Counted from the stretch's first letter, positions 1 through 13,104 are shown. The stretch: DNA of 64,000 nucleotides from Cardiocondyla obscurior (GCF_019399895.1 NC_091871.1:1517001-1581000); one strand, 5' to 3'. A program made the numbers and translations. The notes: generated by a model not told the origin, from the sequence alone.

Positions 1-3000
1 CATACCGTTGACTTAGAAGAGTCTTGTTAACACAAGTCATGTCGGGTATTTACATTATCGATTTTCAGAACGTTTCGCTGGGCTTAAATATCAATTATGT
101 CGTCTCAATTAATTACTATTATTATTCTCGTAATTATAATTTAATCTAAAAATTAAATTAATATTTATTCGACGACATAAAAGCGGCTGACGTCTTTAAA
201 AACGAGGCGACCCAAGTCGCTTCCGCATAGCCGCAGTGACATGTCAGCGATCGGATCGCCATAAAAACCCCGAATGATTGCGCAACGTACCGCTTCTCTT
301 GGAAAATCAATCGCCTAGACGAAATGCGCGAAAGCCGCGGCAGCGGAACATAGATACGCATTTGTCCACACACATATATATATACTCGCGAATGATTAAT
401 CGTTTGTACATATACAAATAAGGTCTGTCGCAGAAGAGCGCGTGGGCGCGATTGCTCCCGGGACCACTGTGCCTCTACAAAATAATTTTTTTCCCCGTGT
501 CGTTCGAAAGATCATTAGATTTGCTCACGCCATTACTCAACTGCCCGTTCTGTTACCCAATGTAACATAGAGTCCGACATCGCTTGGCATGCAACGTTTC
601 TCCATACTTTCCACTAAATTTTCAGCTCGCGATCCGCCGAGCGATCGCATCGAATCTTTATCGCGGCGAGCTATCCGAAAAAGCCTATTCGACGAAAGAG
701 CTCTGCGGGCGCCGAGCGATTTATCAACGATGACCGAATCCTTCTTTCGGCTCGAATTGCAAGTATTAGCCGACCCAAGAGCCCACAATCGCGACGCAGA
801 ATCACTTGGTTTCAGCGCCGAGACGCTTTTTCCCACCGTGCGCGGCTATTTTCTGCTGGGCTGCGATATTTAATGCAACACGTCAAGTCGGTTTTCTACT
901 TTCGAAGCCGCGTTTGAACGATGCCTTAGATAACGCAGATTGTTGTATTGTGTTATGTTATTACGTTATCTCCGCATCGGATAATAGCGCGAAAATGCAA
1001 TCCCCCGCGATCTTTCAAACGGCACGGTGGAATTTCAATTTCGAGACAACGATCTCGCGCAGCAGACTGTAAAACCCCGTCGGTGATTCCAATTAACGAA
1101 TTATGATTTTCGTATGAAAGTTCACTTGGCCTCTCGCTTCTCCTCGCGTTCACGTTAGATCCCCAGAACCCCGTGGTCTTTTTCAAAGCCGAAACAACGT
1201 TCATCCGACGTCATATTGACCAGATTGTAACAAACACGTAATTTTCTGGTCACAACTTGGCTAATTGACGTCAAACTGTTATTATAATAATTTTTTTTTT
1301 TCTTTTTTATCCCCTCATGTTGGTGCAGCGAATAAATGCGCGCCTCGCGCAGCTCATTCCAGACGATATAGTTTGCAAAGCAACTGCTATCTTTCCCAGG
1401 TTAACGATTCACCTTGATGAGAGAAGAGAGAATCGTGCTATTTTTCGTCACAACGCGACGTAATCGCAGCGAGGGATCAAGAGCTTTAACGATCTGTATC
1501 CCCATTACCGTGGCACAATTTCAAAACGATAGCCACGGCGCGGAATATGGAAACGGCAATAGAAGATCTCGGCCTCCGTTCGCGTAATCTTCCAAGTGTC
1601 CGAAGGTGTCGCAATCGTCATTATACGGACGCTTTCTCTCTCTTTTTCTCTCTCTCTCTCTCCCTCTCTCGCCCTTAGATCGTCAATCGATAGATTCCCA
1701 AATTCGCGAAAGCGGACTCTCCTAATATATCTTTCGAAAGCCGCTTGATAATGCGGAGAATTCCGACTTTCGATGTCTCTTAAGGTTGACAGGAGCCGCT
1801 GAAGAGGAGTATGTCTATTAATACGTCTCGCCAACGCTTAACGCGGTGCCCATTGCGGATTCCAAGCTTCTCGTCTGCGGGACTAGTGACCCGTTTAATG
1901 TACGTAATATGGTAATTGCCGGCGAGAAAGGAAGAGCGAGAGGAAAAGCGAGGTGGCGAGAAATAGGCGCAGGTTGAAGAGAGGAGACCAACATATTGCC
2001 CTTGACCGATATATATCTTGCGTCTATCGAAAAATTTATGTTCCCGTTGCCGCGGCGAAATAGCTGGGTCTCGGGTCCCCCTACATACACAGTGATGTCA
2101 CTTAAATGTCACTTAAATTACTTGACGCCGCTGCCTTCGCGGCGCGGATCGAAAATGATGCGCGGTTGCGATTAGATAGGAACGGTAATCGTTCTTTGGT
2201 ATTTCAAAAACAATCAAAGCGAGGAACGCGAGTCTGTATCTAATCACATAATCGCGAACTATTTTTATTCGGATTATCTCGACCTGTGACTAACAAATTC
2301 GTACTCCCTAGAATTGATCTTGTAAAAAAAAAAAATTGAATTCGAACGAGGAGCACAAGTCGATCTAATCGCAGGCTATTTTGATCCGGATTATTCGGAC
2401 CCGCGTCGCGAAAGCAGCCTTGGGTCCAGCTCGCCATCCGAGAGAGACCATCCGTTCGGTGGCCACGATGGGTGAAAGTCAAACTAATTACAGCGAGTAC
2501 GCGCCAGCTCGTGTTGCAAGAGTCCGCGCTAAAAAACGGCGCGATTCACCAGCGGGCCGAGCGAATACCGGGCCGCCAAACCGGAACCCGAACGGGAGCG
2601 CGGCTCTAACTTCATCGCAATCTGACGAATGCAATTAATCTTTTTTTTTTTTTCTCTCTTTCTCTCTTTTTGCGCGCCACTACCATCGCCGCGTACGTCA
2701 ATTCTCAAAGGATTCGAAGCGACGAAGATTAGAAGCGAGACATTAGCGCGAGCGAATGAGGAAGGCGCTTGTTCTACCATTAACTAATCCAAGCGAGTCG
2801 CCTGGTATCGTGAATTATCTGATCGCAAAACGGGTCACCTGGCGCGTAATTCGGCGATGCTCTTTCATCGTGCCCGATTTAACGGACAAATTTCACCGCA
2901 CGAATTTCACCACGCGCGCCTTAACGTCGTTAAAACTTGCGAAAGCATCAGAAAATTCAAACGCGCCGCGATTTAACCGACAAATGATTTGGTAAAAGCC

Positions 3001-3843
3001 TCGCAATAACGATATATTATTTCCCGTAAAATCTTGGTGTTGATTAAAAATGATAGTTCGGAAGAATGTCCTAAGGTACTTCGAATGGGTTTATATCTTT
3101 CAAATATCGCTCGCGAGATATGGATATTCGAATTATTCCTACGTTCGACTCGATTATGAAATAAATCAACTCGGAGGCTGTTAAATAATAAAATACTGTT
3201 TGTAATTTAAATATTCTTATAACTTCAAGAATTAAAATTTCCTTTCTTGTTAAAGAGAAACATTGAGAATCATCCGTATTGCATAATAAAAAGTTTTCTA
3301 TGCGCATTCGATGAATAATCGTATATATAAAACTGCTTACAAATAATTGGAAAAAATATTTCAACTTGCGCGCATAAATATATATATATATATATATAAT
3401 ATATAAAACATAACGAAATATAATTTATATTATTAAAAAAAAAAAAAAAAAAGAATTAACATAAATAATAATTTTATGAAAGTAGAAATTCGGCCACGCT
3501 TAATTGAGTGCCCGTTTAATTAAATTTCAATCTTTTATTCTGCAAAATGGAAAGTAAATTGTTTTCCTCTGGGTGAAGCACGATTGTCGGTCGAGCGTTA
3601 AATTAATTTCTAATAATGTCGCATCTTATACTTATCGCGATGCTAATTGAGCCACGAGGGTCTTATTACGCGACGAATACGCCGCGCCCGAGTGTCCAGA
3701 CTCAACCTTCACTTCGTGACGCTCCTTTGAAGTACTATTTAATTTAAACCCGCCACTTTAAAAAATCATCTTTGCCGGAGATGGCGATCTCACGAATCGA
3801 ACGGACTGTCATTACTACCTAACTTAACTCCGCAGTTATTAAA
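1..3843. other. Gene-free stretch, intergenic or intronic
   Basis: I see no convincing coding exon here. Open frames are short, lack paired splice sites and show no recognisable domain. The stretch mixes CpG-rich blocks with AT-rich ones and carries a CT-rich run near 1630-1670, an (AT)n run near 3376-3398 and a poly-A run at 3435-3452. It could be the intron of a gene that starts outside the window. Confidence 0.5.
3376..3452. repeat. (AT)n microsatellite and poly-A tract
   Basis: A run of alternating A and T covers about 3376-3398. It is followed by AT-rich sequence and an 18-base A run ending at 3452. This is simple sequence with no coding content. Confidence 0.85.
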
Positions 3844-5853
3844 CTACGTTTTATTGCCAACTTTGCCATCGGCGTTGTGTTTCTTTAGCGAGCTACGATT
3901 TTTCTCAGTCTGATAATTATCTGTTAGCACAGACGGCGGGTTTGTTGCGGAAGGGCTGGAAACTTTGTCAGACGTGGTCCTGTTTATCGGCAACTTCTCC
4001 TGAGAAGCGTCCAAGGATCCCTCGTCCCTCTTTCTTTCGATGTAGGCTTTCAGACGTTTCAAAAAGCTAGAAATACACAAAACGTTTTAATGTAACCAGC
4101 GTGTACTTTAAAGCCGCGTAATTTTCGCGTGAGAGATTTTACCTGTACTGTTGCGACTTGGACGCGAAGTTCTTGATTCGATGACTGATTTGAATTTGCG
4201 ACCCGTCTCGAGCTCGAATGGTTATATTTATACCTGTGTGTGAGATCAAATAATTTTTTTTTTTATTTCTTTTTCTTTTCCAGTGCAATATATCGCGCTG
4301 CAAAAGATTTCTGCTTACCTTCTATTTTTTCGTGGCTCTGATTGAAGCACGATGTCTGCTCCAGTCGACACTCGAGTATATTCTTGGCCGTTAGCATCGC
4401 GTGTTCGTAAATTAACGGGTCCACCTTGGAGTCCTCGGTGTCGGTCACAGTCGTCACGGGCTCGTCGTCCGATTTGCCATGCGACTCCACGACAAACGTA
4501 ACCGCCATCGAGCCAGCCTCGATGATACAGTACAGGAACAGCAATTGCGCGATCTAAGGAAATGATAATCCGTCCTTTTTTACTTTGCCAGCCGTTTCGT
4601 AACGGCCGCTTTTATTGTCGGCTTAATGTTACCGCGCCGGCATTTCACTTTTACGCCGGCTTGCGATATTTCCGAGTACCCGCGAATTACTTATGATACC
4701 AGAACATCGACGTACATACGTGATGACGGTGCGCGCGTAGATTCTAACTTTGTTCCGTTCTTTCGACACTACGAAAGCGAAAGCAGAGCCGGAACCGCCA
4801 CGGTTCACCAATCTGCGATGGACCATGCGGGAGGTAGACCGCCAAGAGGAGCAGAAAGTTGAAACAATGACAATTTGGCGTAATCGTGACAAAAAGAATG
4901 ACGCAAACTCTTCATATATTTTTTTTTTTTTTTTTGTATTAATAGAACTGAATTGTTGACGTTACTTTTACAGCCCGCCCGCATCTTTGGACTTCATCAG
5001 CGCGATCCGCGTAAAATCTCGTCCGGAACCATGACCGAGGGTGATGCCACATGCGGTCGGAAGGCGCTAATTTCTTTCAGCGGGACCTGCGAAGCGTTTC
5101 GGAGCGCGAAGAGATGCCCGGCGACGCGCTCATTCATTTGCGGGGCCCCGATTGCAGAACGGCTACTTGACAATGAGGTCCGGCTTATATAACGGAAGGA
5201 TACTTTTCCCCGATTATTACCTCGCGACTACCGGCAAAGAAAGATCGTATGAATGGGTCAGCCCTCGGTGCCGAAAGCGGCGGAAGGTCGCCGCTCGCCT
5301 TGGAGCCGAGAAGAGACACGCTTCGCCTCGTTTCGCGTTTTATAAGCGGCGAATGGAAGTTTCCGAATGGATTAAATCGAAAAAGGAGTTTCATTCGCGC
5401 TGGTGGACGGATGGACTCATTAAGTAAGCCCGTATCAAATTGCGATCGAATTCGAACTGGTGTCAGTGGAAAGGGGAAGCCAATATTACGTATGATTCAA
5501 CAAAACTCCGCTTCGGCCGGCCGAATTCCAGACCAATCTTTGATCTTAATAGTCTGACACGGTCTTTAGGATTACCAACGCGGCACGATTACGCGAATGC
5601 GCGAGCGAGCTCGCGAGAGGCAAACCACTTCCGCGTCTTGATATCTCACGGCGGTTCCGCTCGCAAACGCGAACTCATAAGACCTCGGAACTGTAACAAA
5701 GTATGCGCGATTACTCGCGAGCAGCTACCAGCAATTATGACTCGTTAGGTCCGGCGGAATCTAATTACGCTACGTGATTAGCGTACAAGTGCGTGCTCGA
5801 GGAGAAAACACCCGTTATAGAAGATTACGTACCTTCGTGTAACTCGGAAACAT
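3844..5853 (-). CDS. Unrecognised small secreted protein, four exons
   Basis: I do not recognise this protein. Exons read on the minus strand are 5853-5833, 4553-4319, 4233-4143 and 4066-3844 (TAG). Splice phases 0, 1 and 2 match at all three junctions, giving 189 residues; an in-frame ATG at 5871 would add six. The short first exon is inferred from a good donor and the phase match. It supplies MFPSYTK ahead of the hydrophobic stretch IAQLLFLYCIIEAGS, which looks like a signal peptide. The middle is acidic (DDEPVTTVTDTED), then comes a segment with two cysteines (ILECRLEQTSC) and three N-glycosylation sequons (NQS, NIT, NRT). The C-terminus is basic and Ser/Lys rich, with FLKRLKAYIERKRDEG as a probable helix. 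A secreted or lumenal glycoprotein is an inference. Exons 2-4 are well supported; exon 1 is less certain. Confidence 0.6.
4554..5832 (-). other. Probable first intron of the secreted-protein gene
   Basis: This lies between the inferred signal-peptide exon and a strong acceptor (TTTCCTTAG on the minus strand) just above 4553. It holds CpG-rich sequence with several chance open frames on the plus strand and a poly-T run at about 4919-4935. No other gene is supported. Confidence 0.45.
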
Positions 5854-5871
5854 GTTTTCCGAAAAATACAT

Positions 5872-7140
5872 ACGTTTCCTGGCGCGTGTATTTGGACCGA
5901 CTGGCTCACGTCGCTTCGAGAAGTATTGTTTTTCCCATTTCGATTTGAACGACCTTTCGGTGTACCGTACCGTGAATCAAAACGAGAAGAGTGAGCCCAA
6001 ATAAAGCAACATATATGTATAAACGACCGCGGGTCGTTGAAACGAAAAGAAATGTAAAAGAAAACGATTCAAATAACAATTTTATACATCTCAAAATTAC
6101 TTCAAAGCTCAATTTTTTTTTTTTTTTTTTTTTTTTAATTAATAAAATATTAATTATTTCTGAAAATTGCCACGAGACTTTCTAGACGTTCTACTCAATA
6201 TTCTTTCCAAGAACGAAGAGAGGTAAAATGTTTTTTTTTATTTGTTTTCCGGAACAAAATTAAGCTCTTCGGCTTTTCGCGAAATGTTCCTCGCATTTTT
6301 CTTGAAATCGCGAGAACGCGGTGTCAAGCCATCGCAAAACGCCTTCTTGCCCACGGTCGTAGATTTATGAGCATTTACTTTCACTCAGAATGCTCGATTA
6401 CGAGCAATAACGAATAATGTGTATACTATATATAACGCACGAAACGGCGCGTTATTTATTTTATCGAGATAAGGCTGTGCATGCACGTCGTATTAAAGTA
6501 CGATCGCTTAAGCGTAATTTACGCCTGGGCAAAAAAAAAAGAAAAAAAAGAGCCGCACGCAGTAATAAGGGCAGTGGAAATCGTCGGACACATCGGCAAA
6601 TTATATTTGCATGGATTATATAAAAGCGATTATGTAAGTCGACCGCGAGCGGTGATTTACAAACATTATCAATCGGCACCGAAGTCGTCGCTTTATTAAA
6701 ATTTATTTTCAATTAATCATTTTAAATAAATAACTTTAAATGCAGATTCAATGAGAAAGAGATAAAGTGGCCGAATTAATTCAACCCGTTGAATTCAAAC
6801 CTGCGGTCTCGAGTGCGCGCCAGCGCGGCCCGCTCTCTCGAAGTTGTTCGAGATATCGATTCCTGAGCACCGCTAAGTGGGCGGGAGGTGGAGGAAGGAT
6901 CGCGTTCGTCTTCGATGCACTTTACGGAAGAGAAAGCGGCGCAAAATGGCGGCGTGCTTGGCCGTTTTCCGTCGCGTGAAATAGGTTATCGGGGTGTTGC
7001 CTACATGCGACCGACGTTTCTGCGAGACACGACGTCCAGACAGTAGTAATACCGTGACGGGTATTATGATCGCCGGCAGATAAGGCTCGTGGGCACGGCG
7101 CGTTTTGATCTCCCGTATTATCGCGCGTACCCGAAGGATA
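5872..7140. other. Divergent intergenic region
   Basis: This separates the minus-strand secreted-protein gene from MINDY3 on the plus strand, so both promoters should lie here. It contains A/T homopolymers near 6113-6136 and 6531-6550. I saw no clear TATA box or TCAGTY initiator. Confidence 0.4.
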
Positions 7141-9135
7141 ATGGCCGATAATGCCGTCGCAGGCGACGACGAGCTCCTGAAAAACGTTAAAACCCTCTTA
7201 TGGGGTTCAGCCGTCAAGGAGGACGTCTTCAAGCAATGGGCGCAAGGTACCACACGAAAAATATACCCGCAAGTCGTAATCCTGGTTCGATGGTTAACCA
7301 GTGGCGACAATAGCCGCGATCATATTAACGAAAAACAGCCCGGGGAACTCGTTCGTCACTCCTCCCCGGCTGATCCAAGCAAAGACTTTCACCTGACGGC
7401 CAATCTAGAGTCAATAGTTTTTAAGTTTTTCGACATAGAATGAATGTTGAATGGCATGCACTTCTTATATAATGAATGTAGGACATAATGTAGCTAAAAG
7501 TTGATAAAACTAACAAGAATAGTGTAAAATATGCTATCTACTGTTAAATATTTATGTATTATAATTGTATAATGGCTTATTTTGCTTACAGGCTTTTACT
7601 TTAGCTTGGATGAGCCGACTGCGCTCATACAGAGGGAAGGTGGACCCTGCGCGGTGATAGCGGCAGTTCAGGCGTTTATTTTGAAGCAGCTACTTCTAGA
7701 AAGCGATGTTATTACTTGGAAGACCGTAAAGCCCGAGAAGTGTGATCAGCTACTCGTGAAAGCGATGTCCGAGATTATAAATCAAGCAGCTAACACTCAG
7801 GATCCCAAGTATACGGTGGTACACGCGATCGATTCGAACGGCTTCGCGTCCGGCAGGGAGGACGTTGACGCAAAATCAGCAGAGTCGACCGCGAGCTCGG
7901 GCAAAGACATTAGCGAAAGTAATCAAATTAGCGACGCGCAAGCTTCGAAGCAGGCGTCATTGGAGTCAGAGGTTTTTCATTCTCAATTAAGGTACATTTT
8001 GCTACGTTTTGATAAAAATTAAATATATATAAATATAAATTAAATAAGTATATTAATAAATTGATAATTTCATTATCTATTTTAGGATATTTACGACAAG
8101 TAGCATTGATGATGTAGAGGATTTCTTCACGGAACGAATCGGAATGCTGAAAGAGCAGTACGGCATCCTGCTATTACTCTATACGGTGATGTGTACAAAG
8201 GGCGTCTCGGAGATATGCTTCGAAATGTCGGATCCCACGGAGCCCATGATCGACTCCACTTACGGATACGGAAGCCAAAGTTTAATAAATTTAATGCTCA
8301 CCGGTCGAGCAGTCAGTCACGTCTGGGATCACGATCAAAATATTAGTGGATTAAGTAAGATTTCGATTTTTCCTTACCTGTACATTTAATCGCCATCGTT
8401 TCAATTTAATTATATGTATACTATTAATATACGAATTTTACAGAATTACGCGGTATTGACAAGCAGAACACGGTGGGATTTCTCACTCTTTTGGAGCATT
8501 TACGGTATTGCGAAGTGGGAACGTTTCTGAAGTCGCCGTCGCACCCGATTTGGGTGCTGGGATCGGATACGCATTTAACCGTGCTCTTCTCCACGGAGAA
8601 GCGTCTGGTGAGCCCGGAAACGCCGTCAGAGCAAGCGCGAAGAATTTTCAAGCGCTTTGACCCGGAGGGAAACAATTTTATCGCGGCAAATTTGCTGCAG
8701 GACGTTTTACGGGAATTGGGATTAGTGGCCGATGCGGAATAGTACGTGCTCATTTTTTACTTACATTAACATTAAATTTCTGACAGAAATAACTTCAGCG
8801 CGAGTCTCACGTTGAAATGTTCTTGCAGCGTCGACATCATGAGAAAAAAGCTGGACGGCGAAAACTTAGGAATAATACTGCTCGCGTCGTTTATGGACGA
8901 ATTCTTTCCCGAGGAGCCGCAGATGTGCCCAGATATGTTCGTCTTGTACCACTACAACGGTCTGCAGCGCAGCAACCCAGAGAACAGAGTGAAGTACCAC
9001 AAAGGCCAGGCGGTGCTGCTGGAGTGCACTGTCAAGTGCATTATGGACAGTAACCCCATGCTGACGGTCCTGCAAACGAAGTGGCCATGGATTGAGATAC
9101 AGTGGGACATAGGGCGGAATCCTAGTTTAAATTAG
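7141..9135 (+). CDS. MINDY3: MINDY3-type Lys48-specific deubiquitinase (FAM188A)
   Basis: MINDY-family cysteine proteases trim Lys48-linked polyubiquitin. Exons are 7141-7246, 7592-7991, 8086-8354, 8444-8741 and 8829-9135, adding to 459 residues, close to the human protein. The catalytic-Cys motif EGGPCAVIAAVQAF opens exon 2, after the N-terminal WGS...FKQWAQGF segment typical of MINDY3. YGSQSLINLMLTG and GFLTLLEHLRYC are conserved blocks. The probable catalytic His lies in GSDTHLTVLF. An EF-hand-like segment (FDPEGNNFIAANLLQDVL) and the C-terminal YHYNGL...QTKWPWIEIQW block also match the family. The start is the first ATG in frame with the conserved N-terminus. A poly(A) signal AATAAA lies near 9674. 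A low-complexity Ser/Ala/Asp insert follows the catalytic region. It is convergent with LEO1. Confidence 0.93.
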
Positions 9136-10246
9136 AACTTACGAACTGTAATATATATGTATACAATGGAGCATAGAGTGACCTGATTGAGCGCTTCTAT
9201 AGGGTACCGTTGAGGAGGATTACCACTTTAAGATCGTAGTCTAGTCAAATCGGCCATCTCTTGGGTTGCATTGGCGAATACCGCGAAGCTATTAAGCATA
9301 CCTGCCAGTAAGGGATATTCGTTGTTTCAATTGAAGTACGTAGTGTTCGTAACGCATGGTCAGTACGCGAGATCTGCTAAGGATGTCTGCAACTTGTTTC
9401 TAAGTATTGCACCACACTGACTGTGTCAATCGAGGCAAAGTAATTTATTTTTATCGAATATACCGTCGAAGGAAATGGAAAATACCTAACTCTAATGTTT
9501 CTCAAAAAGATATCTTAACGAAATTTTTCAACACGATAGAATTCAACGGTCGACTGTACGCAATATACAGTGACACGAGGCTTTCAAGAGAGCTCCGCTT
9601 ACTTGCGCAATTTATTTCGTAAACAAAAAATTGCTTTTTGTTGTACACGGAAAACAAATTCTATCTGAGTTCTAATAAAGCTCATATTTTGTTGTATGTT
9701 ATGTAAATGAGGTGTTGCGGAGGCATTACGGACAGTCATTTCTTCTAAAAGTTTTCCGTGCGTCATTATTTCGTCGTTCTTGCCATAAAAATTATTCGAG
9801 TCAATTTAGATAACAAAATTTGGGATACTTATGCGAGAGAAACTCTCGCGCAGAAAGCACTATCATTGAAGCTGTTAAATTCCAAGTTCCCTCTCCCCGG
9901 CTGAGGTTCACGAAAATCGAGCCTATTGAAAAATTAACGTGCGAAGATAAGGATAAAAATATGGCACGCACTGTCGAAATACTACTTAATACACGATAAT
10001 TTTTAATGGACATTTGGTCAACGTTTATTTTATATGACTTTTGCAGAACTGCAGTTATGTTAAATAATAAACTTACTACTTTTGAAAAATAGTTATCGCA
10101 GTGTAATTTCCCACTCTGCGTTAATAATTAATCCTGTTAGCGATTTACGTCGCTCGCTACAGAAAACTGCTGCTTACCAATTTATTTTAATTTGCTTTCA
10201 CATTTAACTATTTAATACATGTATTTATCGTTTTATTTACATTAAG
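9136..10246. other. Convergent 3' intergenic region (MINDY3 / LEO1)
   Basis: This holds the 3' UTRs of the two converging genes. An AATAAA near 9674 is the best MINDY3 poly(A) signal on the plus strand. Several TTTATT runs near 10180-10240 would act as poly(A) signals for LEO1 on the minus strand. No coding exon is supported. Confidence 0.5.
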
Positions 10247-13104
10247 TTAAATATCTTCGCCGCCGCTGCCCACGGAACTGTCGGAATTAGACTCTTCGTC
10301 TGAATCTTTAAGGATCTTTCCTTTAATGTTTTTCTTGGGTCTGTGTGTTTCAATATCGGACCCCTCTTCGTCAGAAGAATAAATATTTGATGCTGAAATA
10401 AACCACATATACATTAAAAAAAAATATTAAAAAAAAAACTATATATACTTTAATTTAAAGTTTATTTAAATGTAATGCAAAGAATGTAAAAAAAATAACC
10501 TTTGGAAGGAATCGCTGCGCCCTTTTTATACTTATTTTTTATGGCTGCCAATGAGATTGCACCCTCATCATCGGAGCCGTCGTCATGATAAGCGTTGCCG
10601 CTGTATGCTCCTGTGGCACGATTGGTGTTTCTAATACCACCGGTGCTCTTTTTCGTTTTATTCTGAACTCGTACAGACATACGCAGCTTCTCTTCTTCTT
10701 TCTAAAAATAAAGAAAAAGAACAATAAGAAATATCGAAACGGCAAGCAATTTTTTAATGTGCGAATACCCACCTTCATTAACTCGCATCTGTTCTGATCC
10801 GGGTTCATTCCCACCTGAGAGAGAACCTTGATCCCGGAGGTCTTCTGCGACCGGTCGGCTAAGGACATCGTCATCTTCCTGTGCGTGAACGACTCGGTGG
10901 AGTGCGGCCGGAATGTCAATTTTGTGCGGAATACCGCTTGGCCCTGGAGACCTGTACCCTGTCGAATGTAAAGGTGGTTGTGGTCACCCTGCAGCGGCTG
11001 CTTGTACACGTCGAAGATTTCCGAACCCAGATGTAGGGACATACTGCCGTCCGACCATTTGACAAATCTCGCGTTGCTCTGCTTTACCATTTTGCCCTCA
11101 TCGTTAAAAATATCCTTCCATCGCAGCGTGTTCTCAACTTTGAGTTTCAGTCGGGCGCGACCTTCTTCATCTAGAGTCTCTTCCTCATCGATCTCGTCCT
11201 CGTAGGTCTCGTGATCGAACGGTCGCGTCTCGACGGACAGGAAATTAGGCAGCTTAACGAAGTGAATTTCGCGTCCCAGGTCGGTGGTGATTTTCGGAAT
11301 TTCAACGTCGATACGGGTTTCTGGAGGCGGCTCTGGTTCTTCCTCTTTGTCTTTATCTTCCTCCTGCATAAAGAATTAATATTAACATACGGTTTTCTAA
11401 TCGGGAAAGTAGAATTGTTTATTTCTCTTCTCGAGAACTTACGTCTTCGGCAACGACTTGACTTGGACCTTCCCCGCCGCTTTCAGACCTGCCGCGGCTG
11501 TGGCTCCTACTTCTACTTCTGCTCCTGCTTTTACTTTTACTTCTACTCCGACTTCTGCTTCTGCTTTTACTTCTGCTGCGACTTTTGCTCCTGCTTTTGC
11601 TTCGGCTACGGCTTCGCTCTTTCACCTCTAATCCTTTTTCTTTTTCGTCGTCAGTACTAATGTCGCTTGCGTCACCGAACAGCGCGTCCGCGGTGGGAGC
11701 GACGCTGTTCTCCTTGTCGGCTGTCTCGTTGTCCGAGTCCGATTGTATCACTGGCTTGGCCCGTTTAACAGTCTTCTCTGTGTCAGAGCCAGAACTGCTA
11801 TGTTCTCGTTTACTCTTCCCTCGATCCTCGTCCTCACTTTCATCGGACTTGGGGCTTCGATCTAATTAAACAAAGAAAATCAAACAATAAAATGAATTAG
11901 CACAAACCAAAAAGAACCTTTTAAACGTTTTAATTAGTAAATTGGCGACACAAACCTGCTTGTTTAAAGGACTTGTTCGACTCATTGTCGCTTTTGTCGT
12001 TCTTGGGACTTTTGGATTTGGACCTCTTTTCAAACTCTTTCGAGCTCTCTTGTTTCGCCGACGCGAACGAGCCTGCGGACTTGTTGCTCCTCTGCGACGA
12101 TACGCTCCGCGACCTGCGACTCTTCGGCGACTCGTCACCGGAGGCGTTGGACGCCGGGGACGCCGGAGTCTTAGACTTTCTCTCTACCGACCTAGACCTC
12201 GAGCTGACTGGCGACTTCGGGCTCGATGAGCGCACGCTGCCGCGCGGAGACTGCGAACGCGAACGGGCAGACTTCCGAGATTCCGCCGAGCTGCGGGAGG
12301 CCGCCGACTCCGGCGTGCCGCTTCTAGATCGCGGCGAACCGGATTTCCCGCTTCGCGACCTAGGCGAGCCGGACGTTTCGCTGCGGACGGAGTCCACGCT
12401 CGAACGTCGCGAGCCAGAGCCGGCTGGTGACCCAGACCGGCTGTCGGACTTGCCGTCCAGTTTGTTCGGCTCGGTTGGATTCTGGCTGACGGATCTGGAC
12501 GTACGACCGCCGCTGACGTTGGACGTAGGTGAGGCTGGCGAGCCGGGTGATCCTGGTGAGGCGGGCGAACCTGGAGAAGCAGGGGAGGCTGGAGAAGCTG
12601 GAGAAGCCGGGGAAGCTGGAGATGCCGGCGAGGTAGGAGAAGCCGGTGCCCCGTTCTCGTCCTCGGAGTGCTCGCTCCTAGCATTGCTCAACGTCTGCAC
12701 TGGAGCCTGAGACGCCCGGCTGCCGCTTCGACTAGATCTTGAAGACCCCGAAGCGTTGTCCGACTCTGAACCTGAAAGTAAAACAAAGTTAGAGATTTTT
12801 TTTTTCTATTATTATATAAAACATAACTTCGAAAAAGATAATGTCGAACGAAACAACTGATCCTGGAATAAATGCAAAATGTTATACTATTTTATGGAAT
12901 AACAATCTGGGAAAGATAACCTCAAAAAAGATACCTCGCTGGCCAAGCTTATTTAATTCTATAAATGCAATGTAATAAATTAATGTTTCATTGAATAAAA
13001 GAACTTTGGAAAAACGTGTGAGCATTCGTAGTTTTTTTTTTTTACATACCAGAATCGCCGCTGGAATCTCGTAGGCTTTCCCGCATCGGTGACATGTTTG
13101 TCAT
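10247..13104 (-). CDS. LEO1: RNA polymerase-associated protein LEO1 (PAF1 complex)
   Basis: LEO1 (Drosophila Atu) is a subunit of the nuclear PAF1 complex, which couples Pol II elongation to histone modification. Minus-strand exons are 13104-13050, 12771-11956, 11861-11443, 11363-10773, 10701-10500 and 10392-10247, giving 742 residues. The start is the first ATG after an in-frame stop. The N-terminal half is low complexity: a Ser/Pro/Ala tandem repeat, many RS and SP dipeptides, then a long Arg-Ser run. The conserved Leo1 domain follows, with VKLPNFLSVETRPFDHETYE, LDEEGRARLKLKVENTLRW, NARFVKWSDGSMSLHLG and HLYIRQGTGLQGQAVF. The C-terminus ends in the usual acidic and basic tail (ISLAAIKNKYKKG, SSDEEGSD). 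The family is certain. The extent of the RS-rich region stands out, though some LEO1 orthologues may share it. Confidence 0.95.
11465..11630 (-). repeat. Arg-Ser dipeptide-coding repeat in LEO1 exon 3
   Basis: On the minus strand this encodes an almost unbroken run of RS, KS and HS dipeptides, from ERSRSRSKSRSK to RSHSRGRS. The DNA is an imperfect 6-base repeat. It resembles the RS domains of SR splicing factors and is probably heavily phosphorylated (inference). Confidence 0.85.
12525..12652 (-). repeat. 9-bp minisatellite coding a Ser-Pro-Ala repeat in LEO1
   Basis: About fourteen imperfect copies of a 9-base unit encode SPA, SPG or SPT triplets. Mixed GCT/GCC/GGA usage shows the array is not freshly expanded. 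The repeat also keeps the other frames open, which creates long shadow ORFs on both strands. Confidence 0.85.

Noticed and set aside
12184..12684. 166-codon open frame on the minus strand in another frame of LEO1
   Set aside because: Same repeat effect: Pro/Arg/Leu-rich composition, no splice logic, and it overlaps the confirmed LEO1 frame.
11973..12710. 245-codon open frame on the plus strand across LEO1
   Set aside because: It is the antisense shadow of the Ser/Pro/Ala repeat exon; GC-rich 9-base repeats keep several frames open. The minus frame matches LEO1 and has proper splice phases.
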